Source: a virus
DNA length: 21,283 nt
IMG/VR virus record: IMGVR_UViG_3300008267_005679
Coordinates: 1 to 21,283 of that record
Direction: 5' to 3' (one strand)
Both the position numbers and the translations under genes were made by a program. The stretch's first letter is position 1; every line of letters begins with the position of its first letter. The notes below the pieces were generated by a model. That model saw nothing but the letters and a program-made list of their open reading frames with translations, ran no database searches and was not told where the DNA came from. Below, in pieces: positions 1-7,596 of this stretch.

Positions 1-1
1 G

Positions 2-340
2 CAAATGCTTAAACGAAAGTTTCCTGATGAACTAGTAATTATAGGTGCACGAGGACCAGAAGGTGCAAACTTCCATGTACGTAAATTTGCATTAGAGTTC
101 GGTATGGAATACAGAGAATTTAATCCATCATTTTCTGGTTACAATTTATATTCAGCAATGCCAGAATCATATTATGGTAAAAAATATCATTTTAGTCAAT
201 TACATCACCGAATGAAACTTATTGCAGAAACGTGTGATTATATGATGATATTGAGTAACAATACACAACTAGATCCGGTATTACAAACTGCTTGGACTAG
301 AACTAAAAAATTGAATAAACCGGTGGTAATACTAGGTTAA
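2..340 (+). CDS. SLOG/DUF2493-like nucleotide-binding protein, 5' end cut by window
   Basis: The frame is open to the left edge, so the true start may lie upstream; the first ATG in the window is at 5 (111 aa from there). The visible part begins with FPDELVIIGARGPEGANF, which matches the glycine-rich 'GGArGaD' loop of YspA/DUF2493-type SLOG proteins. It is followed by a Tyr/Gly-Lys region, an HRMKLIAETCDYMMIL stretch like the 'RN..iv..cD.vv' block, and an end (TKKLNKPVVIL) like the family's last strand. The missing first strand of the Rossmann-like fold would lie outside the window. SLOG domains bind nucleotides or nucleotide-derived ligands, and phage copies have no settled role. It is separated from the glycan cassette by 47 bases carrying an AT-rich motif. 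The family call comes from remembered motif order, not a search. Confidence 0.6.
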   Translation, partial: QMLKRKFPDELVIIGARGPEGANFHVRKFALEFGMEYREFNPSFSGYNLYSAMPESYYGKKYHFSQLHHRMKLIAETCDYMMILSNNTQLDPVLQTAWTRTKKLNKPVVILG

Positions 341-344
341 TCAA

Positions 345-360
345 TATTTATATTAAATAA
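345..360 (+). promoter_or_regulatory. AT-rich intergenic motif ahead of glycan cassette
   Basis: TATTTATATTAAATAA lies in the short gap before the first glycosyltransferase. It shares its TATTTAT core with motifs ahead of other genes in this window (near 8748, 10577, 15533, 16659, 19114 and 20726). It could be a phage promoter for the cassette. The weak point is that the whole genome is AT-rich. Confidence 0.3.
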
Positions 361-387
361 GTTATAAACAAAAAACAAAGGTTACGT

Positions 388-1839
388 ATGAGTAAAAAGA
401 AAATTCTATTATTAGCTGATGATTTTAGATTACCATCGGGAATTGGAACCGTTAGTAAAGAAATCATATTCAATACAGTTAAGAAATATGATTGGATACA
501 ATTAGGATCCGCATTAAATCACCCAGAAGCTGGTAAAGGTTTAGATTTATCTACGCAAGTAGCACAAGAGACGGGTATTGAAGATGCCGATGTAAAAATT
601 ATTCCATGGAATGGCTATGGTGATAGAAACATATTATTTTCATTATTAAACGCTGAAAATCCAGACGCAATCTTACACTTTACTGATCCTAGATATTGGA
701 CTTGGTTATACGCATTAGAACATGAAATAAAAACTACATATAAAATTCCAATTATATATTATTCAATATGGGATGATTTACCATTTCCGCAATGGAACGC
801 TCCATTTTATGCAAGTTGTGATATGATTATGGGTATTAGTAAACAATCAGACAATATTCATAATGAAGTTCTTAAACAAAATGGATTTGGCGTTATTGAA
901 TATGATAAACACCCTACCCCATCAGTTTCTAAAAAATGGAATGATGTAGTTACCGGTTATGTACCACACGGATTGAATCATAATATATTTAAACCTGTAG
1001 ATAAAAACAGTGCCGAGTATCGAGAAATGTACAAACGAATGAAAACAGACAATAATGTAGATTTCATTGTGTTTTGGAATAATCGTAATATCAGACGAAA
1101 ACAACCAGGAGATTTAATATTAGCATTTAAACATTTTGTAGATCAATTACCAGAATCTCAAAAAACAAAAGTAGCATTAATGATGCATACCGATCCAATT
1201 GACGACAATGGTACTGATTTAATTGCAGTTCATAAAGCATTAGCACCTAATTGTAAAGTTTTATTTTCACAACAAAAAGTATCTGCATACGATTTGAATT
1301 TAATGTATAATGTTGCAGATGTAGTTGCAAATATTGGTAGCAATGAAGGTTGGGGACTAAGTAGTACAGAAGCAATTTTATCAGGTACTCCTATTATTAA
1401 TAACGTAACTGGTGGATTACAAGATCAATGTGGTTTTGTAGATGAAGATGGAAATGATATTGAGTTTGATGCTGAATTTACAACAAATCATACCGGTAAA
1501 TATAAATTGCATGGAATATGGGCTAAACCAGTATTTCCTAGTAACAGATCACTACAAGGATCTCCAGCAACACCATATATCTTCGATGACAGAGTTAAAT
1601 TTGAAGATGTAGCTGATGCAATCATGTATTGGTATGACACGCCAGAAACACTTCGCGAAGAGATGGGACTAGCAGGCAGAGAATGGGCGTTGAATAAAGG
1701 ATTAACCGGAGAACAAATGGGTGATAAGATGATTGAAATGTTTGAATATCTGTTCGAAGTACAAAAAGAATTCAGACCTAATTTTTCAATTCATAAATTT
1801 AAATTAAATAGTTACGAAAAACCAGGAATTGTATGTTAA
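388..1839 (+). CDS. GT-B glycosyltransferase (GT4-like)
   Basis: This 483-aa protein has a GT-B glycosyltransferase layout. The N-terminus (KKKILLLADDFRLPSGIG) is the first Rossmann strand plus a glycine loop for the acceptor domain. The C-terminal half carries GSNEGWGLSSTEAILSGTP with an EX7E pair at about E320 and E328, the nucleotide-sugar-binding signature of GT4 and related families. It would transfer a sugar from an activated donor in the cytoplasm; the donor and acceptor cannot be read from sequence. An AAAGG ribosome-binding site lies about 7 bases before the ATG. It overlaps the next glycosyltransferase by 7 bases, so translation of the two is probably coupled. No signal peptide or membrane segment is seen. 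Confidence 0.85.
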   Translation: MSKKKILLLADDFRLPSGIGTVSKEIIFNTVKKYDWIQLGSALNHPEAGKGLDLSTQVAQETGIEDADVKIIPWNGYGDRNILFSLLNAENPDAILHFTDPRYWTWLYALEHEIKTTYKIPIIYYSIWDDLPFPQWNAPFYASCDMIMGISKQSDNIHNEVLKQNGFGVIEYDKHPTPSVSKKWNDVVTGYVPHGLNHNIFKPVDKNSAEYREMYKRMKTDNNVDFIVFWNNRNIRRKQPGDLILAFKHFVDQLPESQKTKVALMMHTDPIDDNGTDLIAVHKALAPNCKVLFSQQKVSAYDLNLMYNVADVVANIGSNEGWGLSSTEAILSGTPIINNVTGGLQDQCGFVDEDGNDIEFDAEFTTNHTGKYKLHGIWAKPVFPSNRSLQGSPATPYIFDDRVKFEDVADAIMYWYDTPETLREEMGLAGREWALNKGLTGEQMGDKMIEMFEYLFEVQKEFRPNFSIHKFKLNSYEKPGIVC

Positions 1840-3119
1840 AAGTAGTTATATCAAGTCCAGTAGCAACACAAAGTGGATATGGACACCACGCTCGCGAAAT
1901 TATTACAAATATAATTGAAAGAAAAGACACGAAATGGGATATTAAACTGTTGTCTATGCCATGGGGTCATACTCCATTTACATATCCAATTAGCGATGAT
2001 TGGAAACGCAGAATTATACCATTACCATTACAATATCAACCAGATATTTTTATACAAATAACAGTACCTACTGAATTTCAACCTATAGCTAAATTGAATA
2101 TCGGAGTTACTGCAGGTACTGAAGGTGATATATGTCCGGCAGAATGGATTGATTGTATTAACCGAATGCAAATAGTAGTAGTTCCTAGTAAATTTACTAA
2201 AGAAGTTTTTGAAAATACTGCAAAAGCTAGTAATAAATTGATTACATGCAAATTGATAGTAGTTCCTGAATATTTCAATGAAGAAACTTATTCGAATAAA
2301 GCTGAAAGTGCTATTAATGCAAAGGATCTAATAGCAGATTTAAATGATATCCCAGAATCATTTGCATATTTATCGGTAGGACATTGGTTGCAAGGAAATA
2401 TTGGTGAAGATCGTAAGAATATATCTGGAGTTATTTATTCCTTTTTGAATACCTTTAAAAATACAAAGGATAAACCAGCATTAGTATTAAAAACTTCAGG
2501 AGCTACATATTCGGTAATGGATAGAATGGATATTGAAAATAGAATATCACAAATTATAGAACAACCAATATTCCAAAATGCAAAATTGCCAAATATATAT
2601 GTAGTACATGGTGATTTAACGGATGATGAAATGAATGCATTATATAATCATCCTAAGATTAAAGCTATGTATTCATTAACAAAATCAGAAGGATTTGGTA
2701 GACCATTATTAGAGTTTGCAACAACAGGTAAACCAATGATTGTTCCATTACATTCGGGTCAAAGTGATTTCTTACCAGCTGATTTTGTAGTAGAAGTAAA
2801 AGGTAATTTAACACCAATACATCCTAGTGCACAAAATGAATTTCTAATAAATGGTGCAAAATGGTTTACGCCAGATTATGGTTATGCACAGAATCTTTTA
2901 AAAGAGGTATTTACGAAGTATAAAAACTATTTAGATAATGGTAAGCGTCTTAGATATCATGTTAATCAATCTTTCACTAAAAGTGCAGTACAAGCAGAAT
3001 ATGATAACTTGATGGTATTGGTTGATGAATTTGAATCTAAAATACCAAAACCAGTTGAATTAACGCTACCAAAATTGAATAAATTAGAATTACCAAAACT
3101 TCAAAAGGTTGGTGAATAA
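1833..3119 (+). CDS. GT-B glycosyltransferase
   Basis: This 428-aa protein is a second GT-B enzyme. The N-terminus (SPVATQSGYGHHAREI) is a glycine-loop acceptor domain. The C-terminal domain contains SLTKSEGFGRPLLEFATTGK with an EX7E pair at about E286 and E294, typical of retaining GT4-type enzymes. The C-terminal tail, from about residue 400, is rich in Lys, Pro and Leu with repeated 'LPKLxK' units and looks like a flexible or amphipathic extension. Its start codon lies inside the end of the previous gene, so the two were probably acquired together and may add successive sugars to one glycan. Substrates are unknown. Confidence 0.82.
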   Translation: MLKVVISSPVATQSGYGHHAREIITNIIERKDTKWDIKLLSMPWGHTPFTYPISDDWKRRIIPLPLQYQPDIFIQITVPTEFQPIAKLNIGVTAGTEGDICPAEWIDCINRMQIVVVPSKFTKEVFENTAKASNKLITCKLIVVPEYFNEETYSNKAESAINAKDLIADLNDIPESFAYLSVGHWLQGNIGEDRKNISGVIYSFLNTFKNTKDKPALVLKTSGATYSVMDRMDIENRISQIIEQPIFQNAKLPNIYVVHGDLTDDEMNALYNHPKIKAMYSLTKSEGFGRPLLEFATTGKPMIVPLHSGQSDFLPADFVVEVKGNLTPIHPSAQNEFLINGAKWFTPDYGYAQNLLKEVFTKYKNYLDNGKRLRYHVNQSFTKSAVQAEYDNLMVLVDEFESKIPKPVELTLPKLNKLELPKLQKVGE

Positions 3120-3131
3120 TATTAATTTTCA

Positions 3132-3137
3132 TATAAT
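3132..3137 (+). promoter_or_regulatory. TATAAT -10-like box
   Basis: A TATAAT hexamer lies 7 bases before the ATG of the small GT2 gene, in a 24-base gap. No clear -35 element is visible. The short distance to the start codon makes a promoter role uncertain. Confidence 0.2.
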
Positions 3138-3143
3138 AGTAAT

Positions 3144-3764
3144 ATGAAACTAACATATGCCATAACAGTTTGTAATGAATTTGTAGAAATTCAACGTTTA
3201 GTGTCCTTTTTGCTTCGACACAAACGGTTACAAGATAATATAGTAGTATTATATGATGAAGCAAATGGTGATCCTGCTGTGGAAGAATATCTAAGGACCC
3301 ATTCCTTAAACGAGGAATTTGTATGGTTCGGTGCAAAATTTGATAATCATTTTGCAAATTGGAAGAATAAATTAAGTAGTCTCTGTTCGGGAGACTACAT
3401 CTTCCAAATCGATGCAGACGAGATGATCGATGAATATCAATGTAAACTTATCCCAGAAGTTATAGAATCAAATAATGTTGATGTTATACGAGTTCCTAGA
3501 ATCAATACAGTTAATGGTTTAACAGAAGAACATATTGCTAAATGGGGATGGCAAGTTAATGAACGAGGATGGATAAACTTTCCGGATTATCAATGGAGAA
3601 TATATCGAAACTCCGATACGATTTTTTGGGAAGGAAAAGTTCATGAGCAATTAACCGGTTATACATCGATTGCACATTTACCTGCAGACATTGATTGGGC
3701 GTTAACTCATCACAAAACGATAGACCGACAAGAAAAACAAAATAATTATTATAATACATTATGA
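3144..3764 (+). CDS. GT2-family glycosyltransferase, short form
   Basis: This 206-aa protein has a GT-A fold of the GT2 type. It starts LTYAITVCNE, the usual first strand with an Asn-Glu turn. A donor- and metal-binding DxD motif occurs as IDADEM with D90 and D92. Later W/R/H-containing stretches (QWRIYRNSDTIFWEGKVHE) resemble the acceptor region of GT2 enzymes related to lipopolysaccharide core biosynthesis. It is shorter than many GT2 enzymes and seems to be one catalytic domain with no membrane segment. It is followed after 4 overlapping bases by the LpxA-like reading frame. A strong predicted hairpin sits inside the coding sequence at 3359-3407. Confidence 0.78.
   Translation: MKLTYAITVCNEFVEIQRLVSFLLRHKRLQDNIVVLYDEANGDPAVEEYLRTHSLNEEFVWFGAKFDNHFANWKNKLSSLCSGDYIFQIDADEMIDEYQCKLIPEVIESNNVDVIRVPRINTVNGLTEEHIAKWGWQVNERGWINFPDYQWRIYRNSDTIFWEGKVHEQLTGYTSIAHLPADIDWALTHHKTIDRQEKQNNYYNTL
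3359..3407 (+). other. Predicted stem-loop inside GT2 coding sequence
   Basis: An 8-bp perfect inverted repeat, GTAGTCTC (3376-3383) and GAGACTAC (3391-3398), encloses a 7-base loop. An outer 7-bp pair, TTGGAAG (3359-3365) with CTTCCAA (3401-3407), can stack below it with a 10-base bulge on the left and 2 bases on the right. No U-tract follows, so it is not a classic terminator. It may only be chance in coding DNA, but the length and GC content stand out here. Confidence 0.45.
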
Positions 3765-3955
3765 ATATAATACATCCAACTGCGATTATTGGTGACTTCG
3801 TTATATTAGGCGATAATAATTATATTGGTCCATATTGTTATATAACTGGTAATACGGTTATTGGTGATAATAATAGATTCGAAGCTTTTTGTACTATCGG
3901 AACATCGGCACAAGACAGATCTGTATATATAACAACGAGCCACAACATCCGGTAA
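3761..3955 (+). CDS. LpxA-like acyltransferase, N-terminal part (frameshifted)
   Basis: This 64-aa frame is the N-terminal part of a left-handed beta-helix (hexapeptide) acyltransferase. It begins IIHPTAIIGDFVILGDNNYI, then continues IGPYCYITGNTVIGDNNRFE and CTIGTSAQD. This is the order seen in LpxA (UDP-GlcNAc O-acyltransferase), where 'G.PQD' precedes the active-site coils. The frame ends at TAA in 3953-3955, while the rest of the same protein continues in the -1 frame. A (TA)4 repeat at 3924-3931 is the likely site. Removing one TA gives a continuous reading frame (R-S-V-Y-N-N-E-P-Q-H-P). It could be a real inactivating or phase-variable mutation, a programmed -1 frameshift, or a sequencing error. 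It overlaps the stop of the upstream GT2 by 4 bases. Confidence 0.6.
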   Translation: MNIIHPTAIIGDFVILGDNNYIGPYCYITGNTVIGDNNRFEAFCTIGTSAQDRSVYITTSHNIR

Positions 3956-4380
3956 TAATTGGTAATAATAACGTATTTCGAGAATATTGCCAGGTACATT
4001 CGGGAACTAAAAATACAACTATAGTGTCTGATAATTGTTTACTACTAGTTAATTCACATATATCACACGATTCAGTTATAGAAAATAATGTAACTATAGG
4101 TAATAATACCGTATTAGGTGGACATACATTAATAATGGAAGGTGCTAATATCGGAATTGGTTCGCTTATACACCAAAATAGTATTATTGGTGCATATTCA
4201 ATGGTAGGAATGGGGTCGGTTATCACAAAACACAAAAAAATAGAACCAGGACATGTAGTAGCCGGAAATCCTGTAAAATTTATTAAAATTAATCAAATTG
4301 GATTATCTAGAAATAACATTTCTGATGACCAATTACATGATTTACAAAAAAGATATAATACAATATATGAAACAATATAA
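3889..4380 (+). CDS. LpxA-like acyltransferase, C-terminal part (frameshifted)
   Basis: This frame is open from the ATG at 3889, but meaningful homology begins near 3928, where it continues the preceding fragment. It reads VIIGNNNVFREYCQVHSGT, then NSHISHDSVIENN, GGHTLI, HQNSIIGAYSMVG and AGNPVKFIKINQIGLSR. These match LpxA blocks in order, including the H-x-x-H-D segment that holds the catalytic histidine in bacterial LpxA. The joined protein would be about 205 aa, shorter than the roughly 260 aa of LpxA, and it lacks most of the C-terminal helical domain. LpxA itself acylates UDP-GlcNAc in lipid A synthesis. A phage copy next to a WlbA-like dehydrogenase could instead acylate an amino sugar. 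The end overlaps the dehydrogenase start by 14 bases. Confidence 0.6.
   Translation: MYYRNIGTRQICIYNNEPQHPVIIGNNNVFREYCQVHSGTKNTTIVSDNCLLLVNSHISHDSVIENNVTIGNNTVLGGHTLIMEGANIGIGSLIHQNSIIGAYSMVGMGSVITKHKKIEPGHVVAGNPVKFIKINQIGLSRNNISDDQLHDLQKRYNTIYETI
3924..3931 (+). repeat. (TA)4 dinucleotide repeat at the LpxA frameshift
   Basis: Four TA units lie exactly where the acyltransferase reading frame switches. Loss of one unit (or gain of one base) restores an open frame across the whole gene. Short tandem repeats of this kind can change length by slippage during replication or by sequencing error. Confidence 0.5.
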
Positions 4381-5290
4381 CGTAGGCATCATAGGTTGTG
4401 GTGCTATATTAAATAGACATCTAGAAGCAATTGAAGCTAATTCGAATTTTAAATTAGTTGCATTATGTGATATACAAAAATCATTAGTAGATTCAGTTGC
4501 ATTACGTCATAAAGTACCTGGCTTTACGGATTATCAGACAATGTTAAGCACAGTAAATGATCTTAATTTTATTGTAATTGCAACTCCAAACTCATTACAT
4601 GTTGAACAAGCAATATATTGTTTAAAACATAATTGCGATGTATTAATCGAAAAGCCAGTTTCATTTGATAGCAAATCTGTAACTAAAATTTTAGAATGTG
4701 CTAATAAATATAATCAAAAAGCATATTCAGTTTTACAAGTTAGATTGAACCCAACTGTTGATATAATTAAAAAAACATTGAGTCAATCATTATTAGGTGA
4801 TATACGATCAGTTAATTTTGTTCAGCGCTGGCAAAGACCACACGAATACTTTACCGGTTGGAGAAATGAACCTAAAATAGGAGGCGGAACATTATATGAA
4901 GTTGGAATACATTATTTAGATATTGTTCAACATCTATTTGGTAAACCGGATATCATAGCATCTAAATGTTATCAAACAAAACATATTAATACAGAAATAG
5001 AAGATACCGTATATGCATTATTAGATTTTGGTAAATATGGTGGAACGTGTGAAGTTACGATAGCAGCAGAACCAACAAATTTAGAATGCTCTATCTCTAT
5101 ATTAGGTTCAAATGGTTATTTAAAGTTAGGAGGTAAAGCATTAAATATAATCGAATCTTATAATTTTTTGAGCAATGGGGCTAAACTAGCATTTGAAAAT
5201 ATATTACGAACTACGGATATGTCGATAACATTTAATGTTATCTCAATAATTGAGCAAATTTATAATAAATCTAATATTAGCTATATATGA
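4367..5290 (+). CDS. Gfo/Idh/MocA-family sugar dehydrogenase, WlbA-like
   Basis: This 307-aa protein is an NAD(P)-dependent Gfo/Idh/MocA oxidoreductase. I place the start at the ATG of MKQYNVGIIGCG; an earlier in-frame ATG at 4298 would add 23 residues before the dinucleotide-binding strand and overlap the upstream gene more. G7, G10 and G12 form the NAD loop. E95-K96-P97 is the family EKP motif. The segment YSVLQVRLNPTV and the later GGGTLYEVGIHYLD with H182 resemble WlbA/WbpB, which oxidise UDP-N-acetylglucosaminuronate at C3 to prepare a 3-amino sugar. An acyltransferase next door fits such a pathway, but no aminotransferase is in the window. The exact substrate is inferred. The stop overlaps the next start (ATGA). 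Confidence 0.8.
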   Translation: MKQYNVGIIGCGAILNRHLEAIEANSNFKLVALCDIQKSLVDSVALRHKVPGFTDYQTMLSTVNDLNFIVIATPNSLHVEQAIYCLKHNCDVLIEKPVSFDSKSVTKILECANKYNQKAYSVLQVRLNPTVDIIKKTLSQSLLGDIRSVNFVQRWQRPHEYFTGWRNEPKIGGGTLYEVGIHYLDIVQHLFGKPDIIASKCYQTKHINTEIEDTVYALLDFGKYGGTCEVTIAAEPTNLECSISILGSNGYLKLGGKALNIIESYNFLSNGAKLAFENILRTTDMSITFNVISIIEQIYNKSNISYI

Positions 5291-6135
5291 AAAAAATATT
5301 AATTGCATGTTTAAACGCAAATGGTGTTGGTGGTTCTGAATTATATCATTTAGAACTAGTCAATGCATTATCTAAATTTGATATTGATTTAACATTTTCT
5401 ACATTAGTACCAAAAACAGAAAATGATATCCGAAAAAAAATAAATAATTCAGTTAAACAAATTGATATCGCAGATCTAAATGAGTCATATGATTTAATAG
5501 TAGCGAGTCAACCACAAGTATTAACCGCATTAATTCAAAAATTTCCAGACACACCTAAAATTGCAATAATACATAGTGTTATACGAAGTGAAGATCCAAT
5601 ATTTCATCCATCAATAAAACATTATATCGCAGTACAACCTGATATATATCGTTTATTAAAAAAACATATGCCTGTTAGTAAAATTGATTTATTTTACAAT
5701 CCAATTGACACTAATAGATTTAATCCAACTGTTAATATTAAACGAGATAAATATACTGTATTATTTGTTGGTAATTGGGATGATCCTATTCGAGCGAATC
5801 CAGCAAATCATTTAATACAAAATTGTATTGAACAAGATTGGGAATGTTGGTTTGTGTGTGTTAATAGACCAGCTGGATTTAATCATCCTAATGTTAAGTT
5901 TTTTGATCAAGTATATGATACTGAAATATTTTTAAGATATGCTGATGCAACTGCTGGTATAGGGGGCAGAAGTACAATTGAAGGATGGATGTGCGATAAA
6001 CCTAGTTATATATATACTATTAATGCAAATGGAGATATTTTAAATATACGATTAGTTAATCCACCCAAAATGAATAGATTTAAATCTGATGTAGTTGCCG
6101 AGCAACACTTACAATTATATTCAAAATTTATATGA
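5287..6135 (+). CDS. GT-B-like glycosyltransferase
   Basis: This 282-aa protein begins KKILIACLNANGVGGSELY, a typical GT-B first strand with the GG-x-E loop. The middle YTVLFVGNWDDPIRANP starts the second Rossmann domain, and GIGGRSTIEGWMCDKP resembles the donor-binding 'G..E....G.P' region in a reduced form, without a full EX7E pair. It is short for a GT4 enzyme and ends soon after the donor motif. It may be a compact variant or a shortened one. It is linked to both neighbours by ATGA overlaps in a run of four coupled genes. The acceptor and donor are unknown. Confidence 0.68.
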   Translation: MKKILIACLNANGVGGSELYHLELVNALSKFDIDLTFSTLVPKTENDIRKKINNSVKQIDIADLNESYDLIVASQPQVLTALIQKFPDTPKIAIIHSVIRSEDPIFHPSIKHYIAVQPDIYRLLKKHMPVSKIDLFYNPIDTNRFNPTVNIKRDKYTVLFVGNWDDPIRANPANHLIQNCIEQDWECWFVCVNRPAGFNHPNVKFFDQVYDTEIFLRYADATAGIGGRSTIEGWMCDKPSYIYTINANGDILNIRLVNPPKMNRFKSDVVAEQHLQLYSKFI

Positions 6136-7013
6136 AAACGCAGATTATAGTTCATTTGATGCCATATGAGATTGATTGGTTCGAATGGCAAGCAAAACAA
6201 CTTAAAATAAGTAGCCACTATTTAGATTCTGATGATGATATAACTTTAGATATAACATTGAATTTAAATTTTGTAGATTGGGAAAATTCAAAGATACCAA
6301 AAGACTTTTTTATAGAAAAATTCAATCAGTGTATTGATACATGTTTTGATTGGTGTCGGGTTATTAAAGATATCAACATTGACAAAACATGTATGGGTTG
6401 TGCAGATAAAAGGCGAACTAGTATACGAACTTATAATGATGTAGATTCATTTATTTATCTAGATTCAGATTTAATATTCTCACCATTAACATTAAAATTA
6501 ATATTAGATTCGGCAAAACATGTTAATAATGAATATTATATCGTTTCACCACAGATTCCAAAATTATGGGATGATACGTGGTATGGTTTAATGAATTCAA
6601 CATATCAAGATGATATATGGGACAATAAAACATTTATAGATCCATATACCGTTATAAGTACACAATATGGTAGTCCAGTATTAAAACCAACTACATCGTT
6701 TAAATTAGGAGGTGGTTGGTTTAATTTAATATCAGCAAATTTAATTAAATTAATTGATTTACCCGATTCATTCGGTTCATATGGTCCCGATGATACGTTT
6801 TTAATGTATGGAGCTGAAATTTTAAAACAAGCTGGATATGACGTACAACAATGGGTTGTTGAAAATTTAGTTGTTTCTGAAAACCACAAATATCGTGTGA
6901 ATTCATACAATAACTTATTAATTAATACTAATAATAGAAATAATTTACGTATCGAATCTGATAAACAATTATTAAACGAAATAACTAAATTAAAAAATAA
7001 ATTTAAATTATGA
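6132..7013 (+). CDS. GT-A-like glycosyltransferase with DxD motif
   Basis: This 293-aa protein has a GT-A-like layout. SFIYLDSDLIFSP contains a hydrophobic strand followed by D111-S-D113, the usual metal and nucleotide-sugar site. GSYGPDDTFLMYGAEILK downstream resembles the acceptor-side acidic motif of GT2-like enzymes. The first strand (QIIVHLMPYEIDWFEW) lacks the common 'xxNE' turn, so it is a divergent member. A C-M-G-C sequence near residues 95-98 is unusual but may not bind metal. It sits between a GT-B and a methyltransferase with ATGA overlaps on both sides, so it is probably part of the same glycan pathway. Confidence 0.65.
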   Translation: MKTQIIVHLMPYEIDWFEWQAKQLKISSHYLDSDDDITLDITLNLNFVDWENSKIPKDFFIEKFNQCIDTCFDWCRVIKDINIDKTCMGCADKRRTSIRTYNDVDSFIYLDSDLIFSPLTLKLILDSAKHVNNEYYIVSPQIPKLWDDTWYGLMNSTYQDDIWDNKTFIDPYTVISTQYGSPVLKPTTSFKLGGGWFNLISANLIKLIDLPDSFGSYGPDDTFLMYGAEILKQAGYDVQQWVVENLVVSENHKYRVNSYNNLLINTNNRNNLRIESDKQLLNEITKLKNKFKL

Positions 7014-7594
7014 AGAACATTTTTTTAGATTGCGGAACACATTTGTGCGAAGGATTGGTAGATTTTTATAATCGTGGTATCATTAATGATACGTTTGAAA
7101 TACATACTTTTGAAGCAAATCCTGCTTGTAATATTGAAGAACGTATAAAACAGTTACCGTTGAATATTACACCATATAATAAAGCAGTATGGATTGAAGA
7201 TGGGGTTGTATATTTTAACCAAGAGCATCATGAAAAATATAAAACAGGTTCACCAAATGATGGATTTTCAGATCGCGATGGTTGGGCATCATCTGTTGAT
7301 GGAATTGGATTTTATTATCAAGGATATGAAGATAAAATTGAAATTCCTAGTATCAATTTTAGTAAATTTGTATCAGAATTGCCAGATGATTCAAATATAA
7401 TATGCAAGATGGATATCGAAGGAAGTGAATTTTTTGTTTTACGCCAAATGATAGAAGAAAAAACAATTTGCAAAATTAAAGATATTTATATCGAATTTCA
7501 TGAAAGATTTATGCCAAATGAATCTTCACAAAGCAGAATAGACATAATAAACGAAATTACTAAATTAGGAACTACGGTTCACGAATGGTTTTAA
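7010..7594 (+). CDS. FkbM-family SAM methyltransferase
   Basis: This 194-aa protein matches the FkbM-type methyltransferase pattern. It starts KNIFLDCGTHLCEG, the first SAM-binding strand and loop (D7, G9), then HTFEANPACN, where the acidic residue after strand 2 would bind the ribose. Its most diagnostic part is CKMDIEGSEFFVLRQM with D135, E137, G138 and E140, typical of FkbM. These enzymes methylate sugar or glycan oxygen atoms, so the likely job is to cap or decorate the glycan made by the neighbouring transferases. It is coupled to the upstream GT by ATGA, and the next gene starts 2 bases after its stop. Confidence 0.78.
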   Translation: MKNIFLDCGTHLCEGLVDFYNRGIINDTFEIHTFEANPACNIEERIKQLPLNITPYNKAVWIEDGVVYFNQEHHEKYKTGSPNDGFSDRDGWASSVDGIGFYYQGYEDKIEIPSINFSKFVSELPDDSNIICKMDIEGSEFFVLRQMIEEKTICKIKDIYIEFHERFMPNESSQSRIDIINEITKLGTTVHEWF

Positions 7595-7596
7595 AT

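Noticed and set aside
3894-4235. 113-aa minus-strand frame opposite the LpxA-like gene
   Set aside because: It mirrors the hexapeptide repeats of the plus-strand frame and shows no family features of its own.
7194-7400. 68-aa plus-strand frame inside the methyltransferase
   Set aside because: It is an out-of-frame shadow; the FkbM motifs are all in the other frame.
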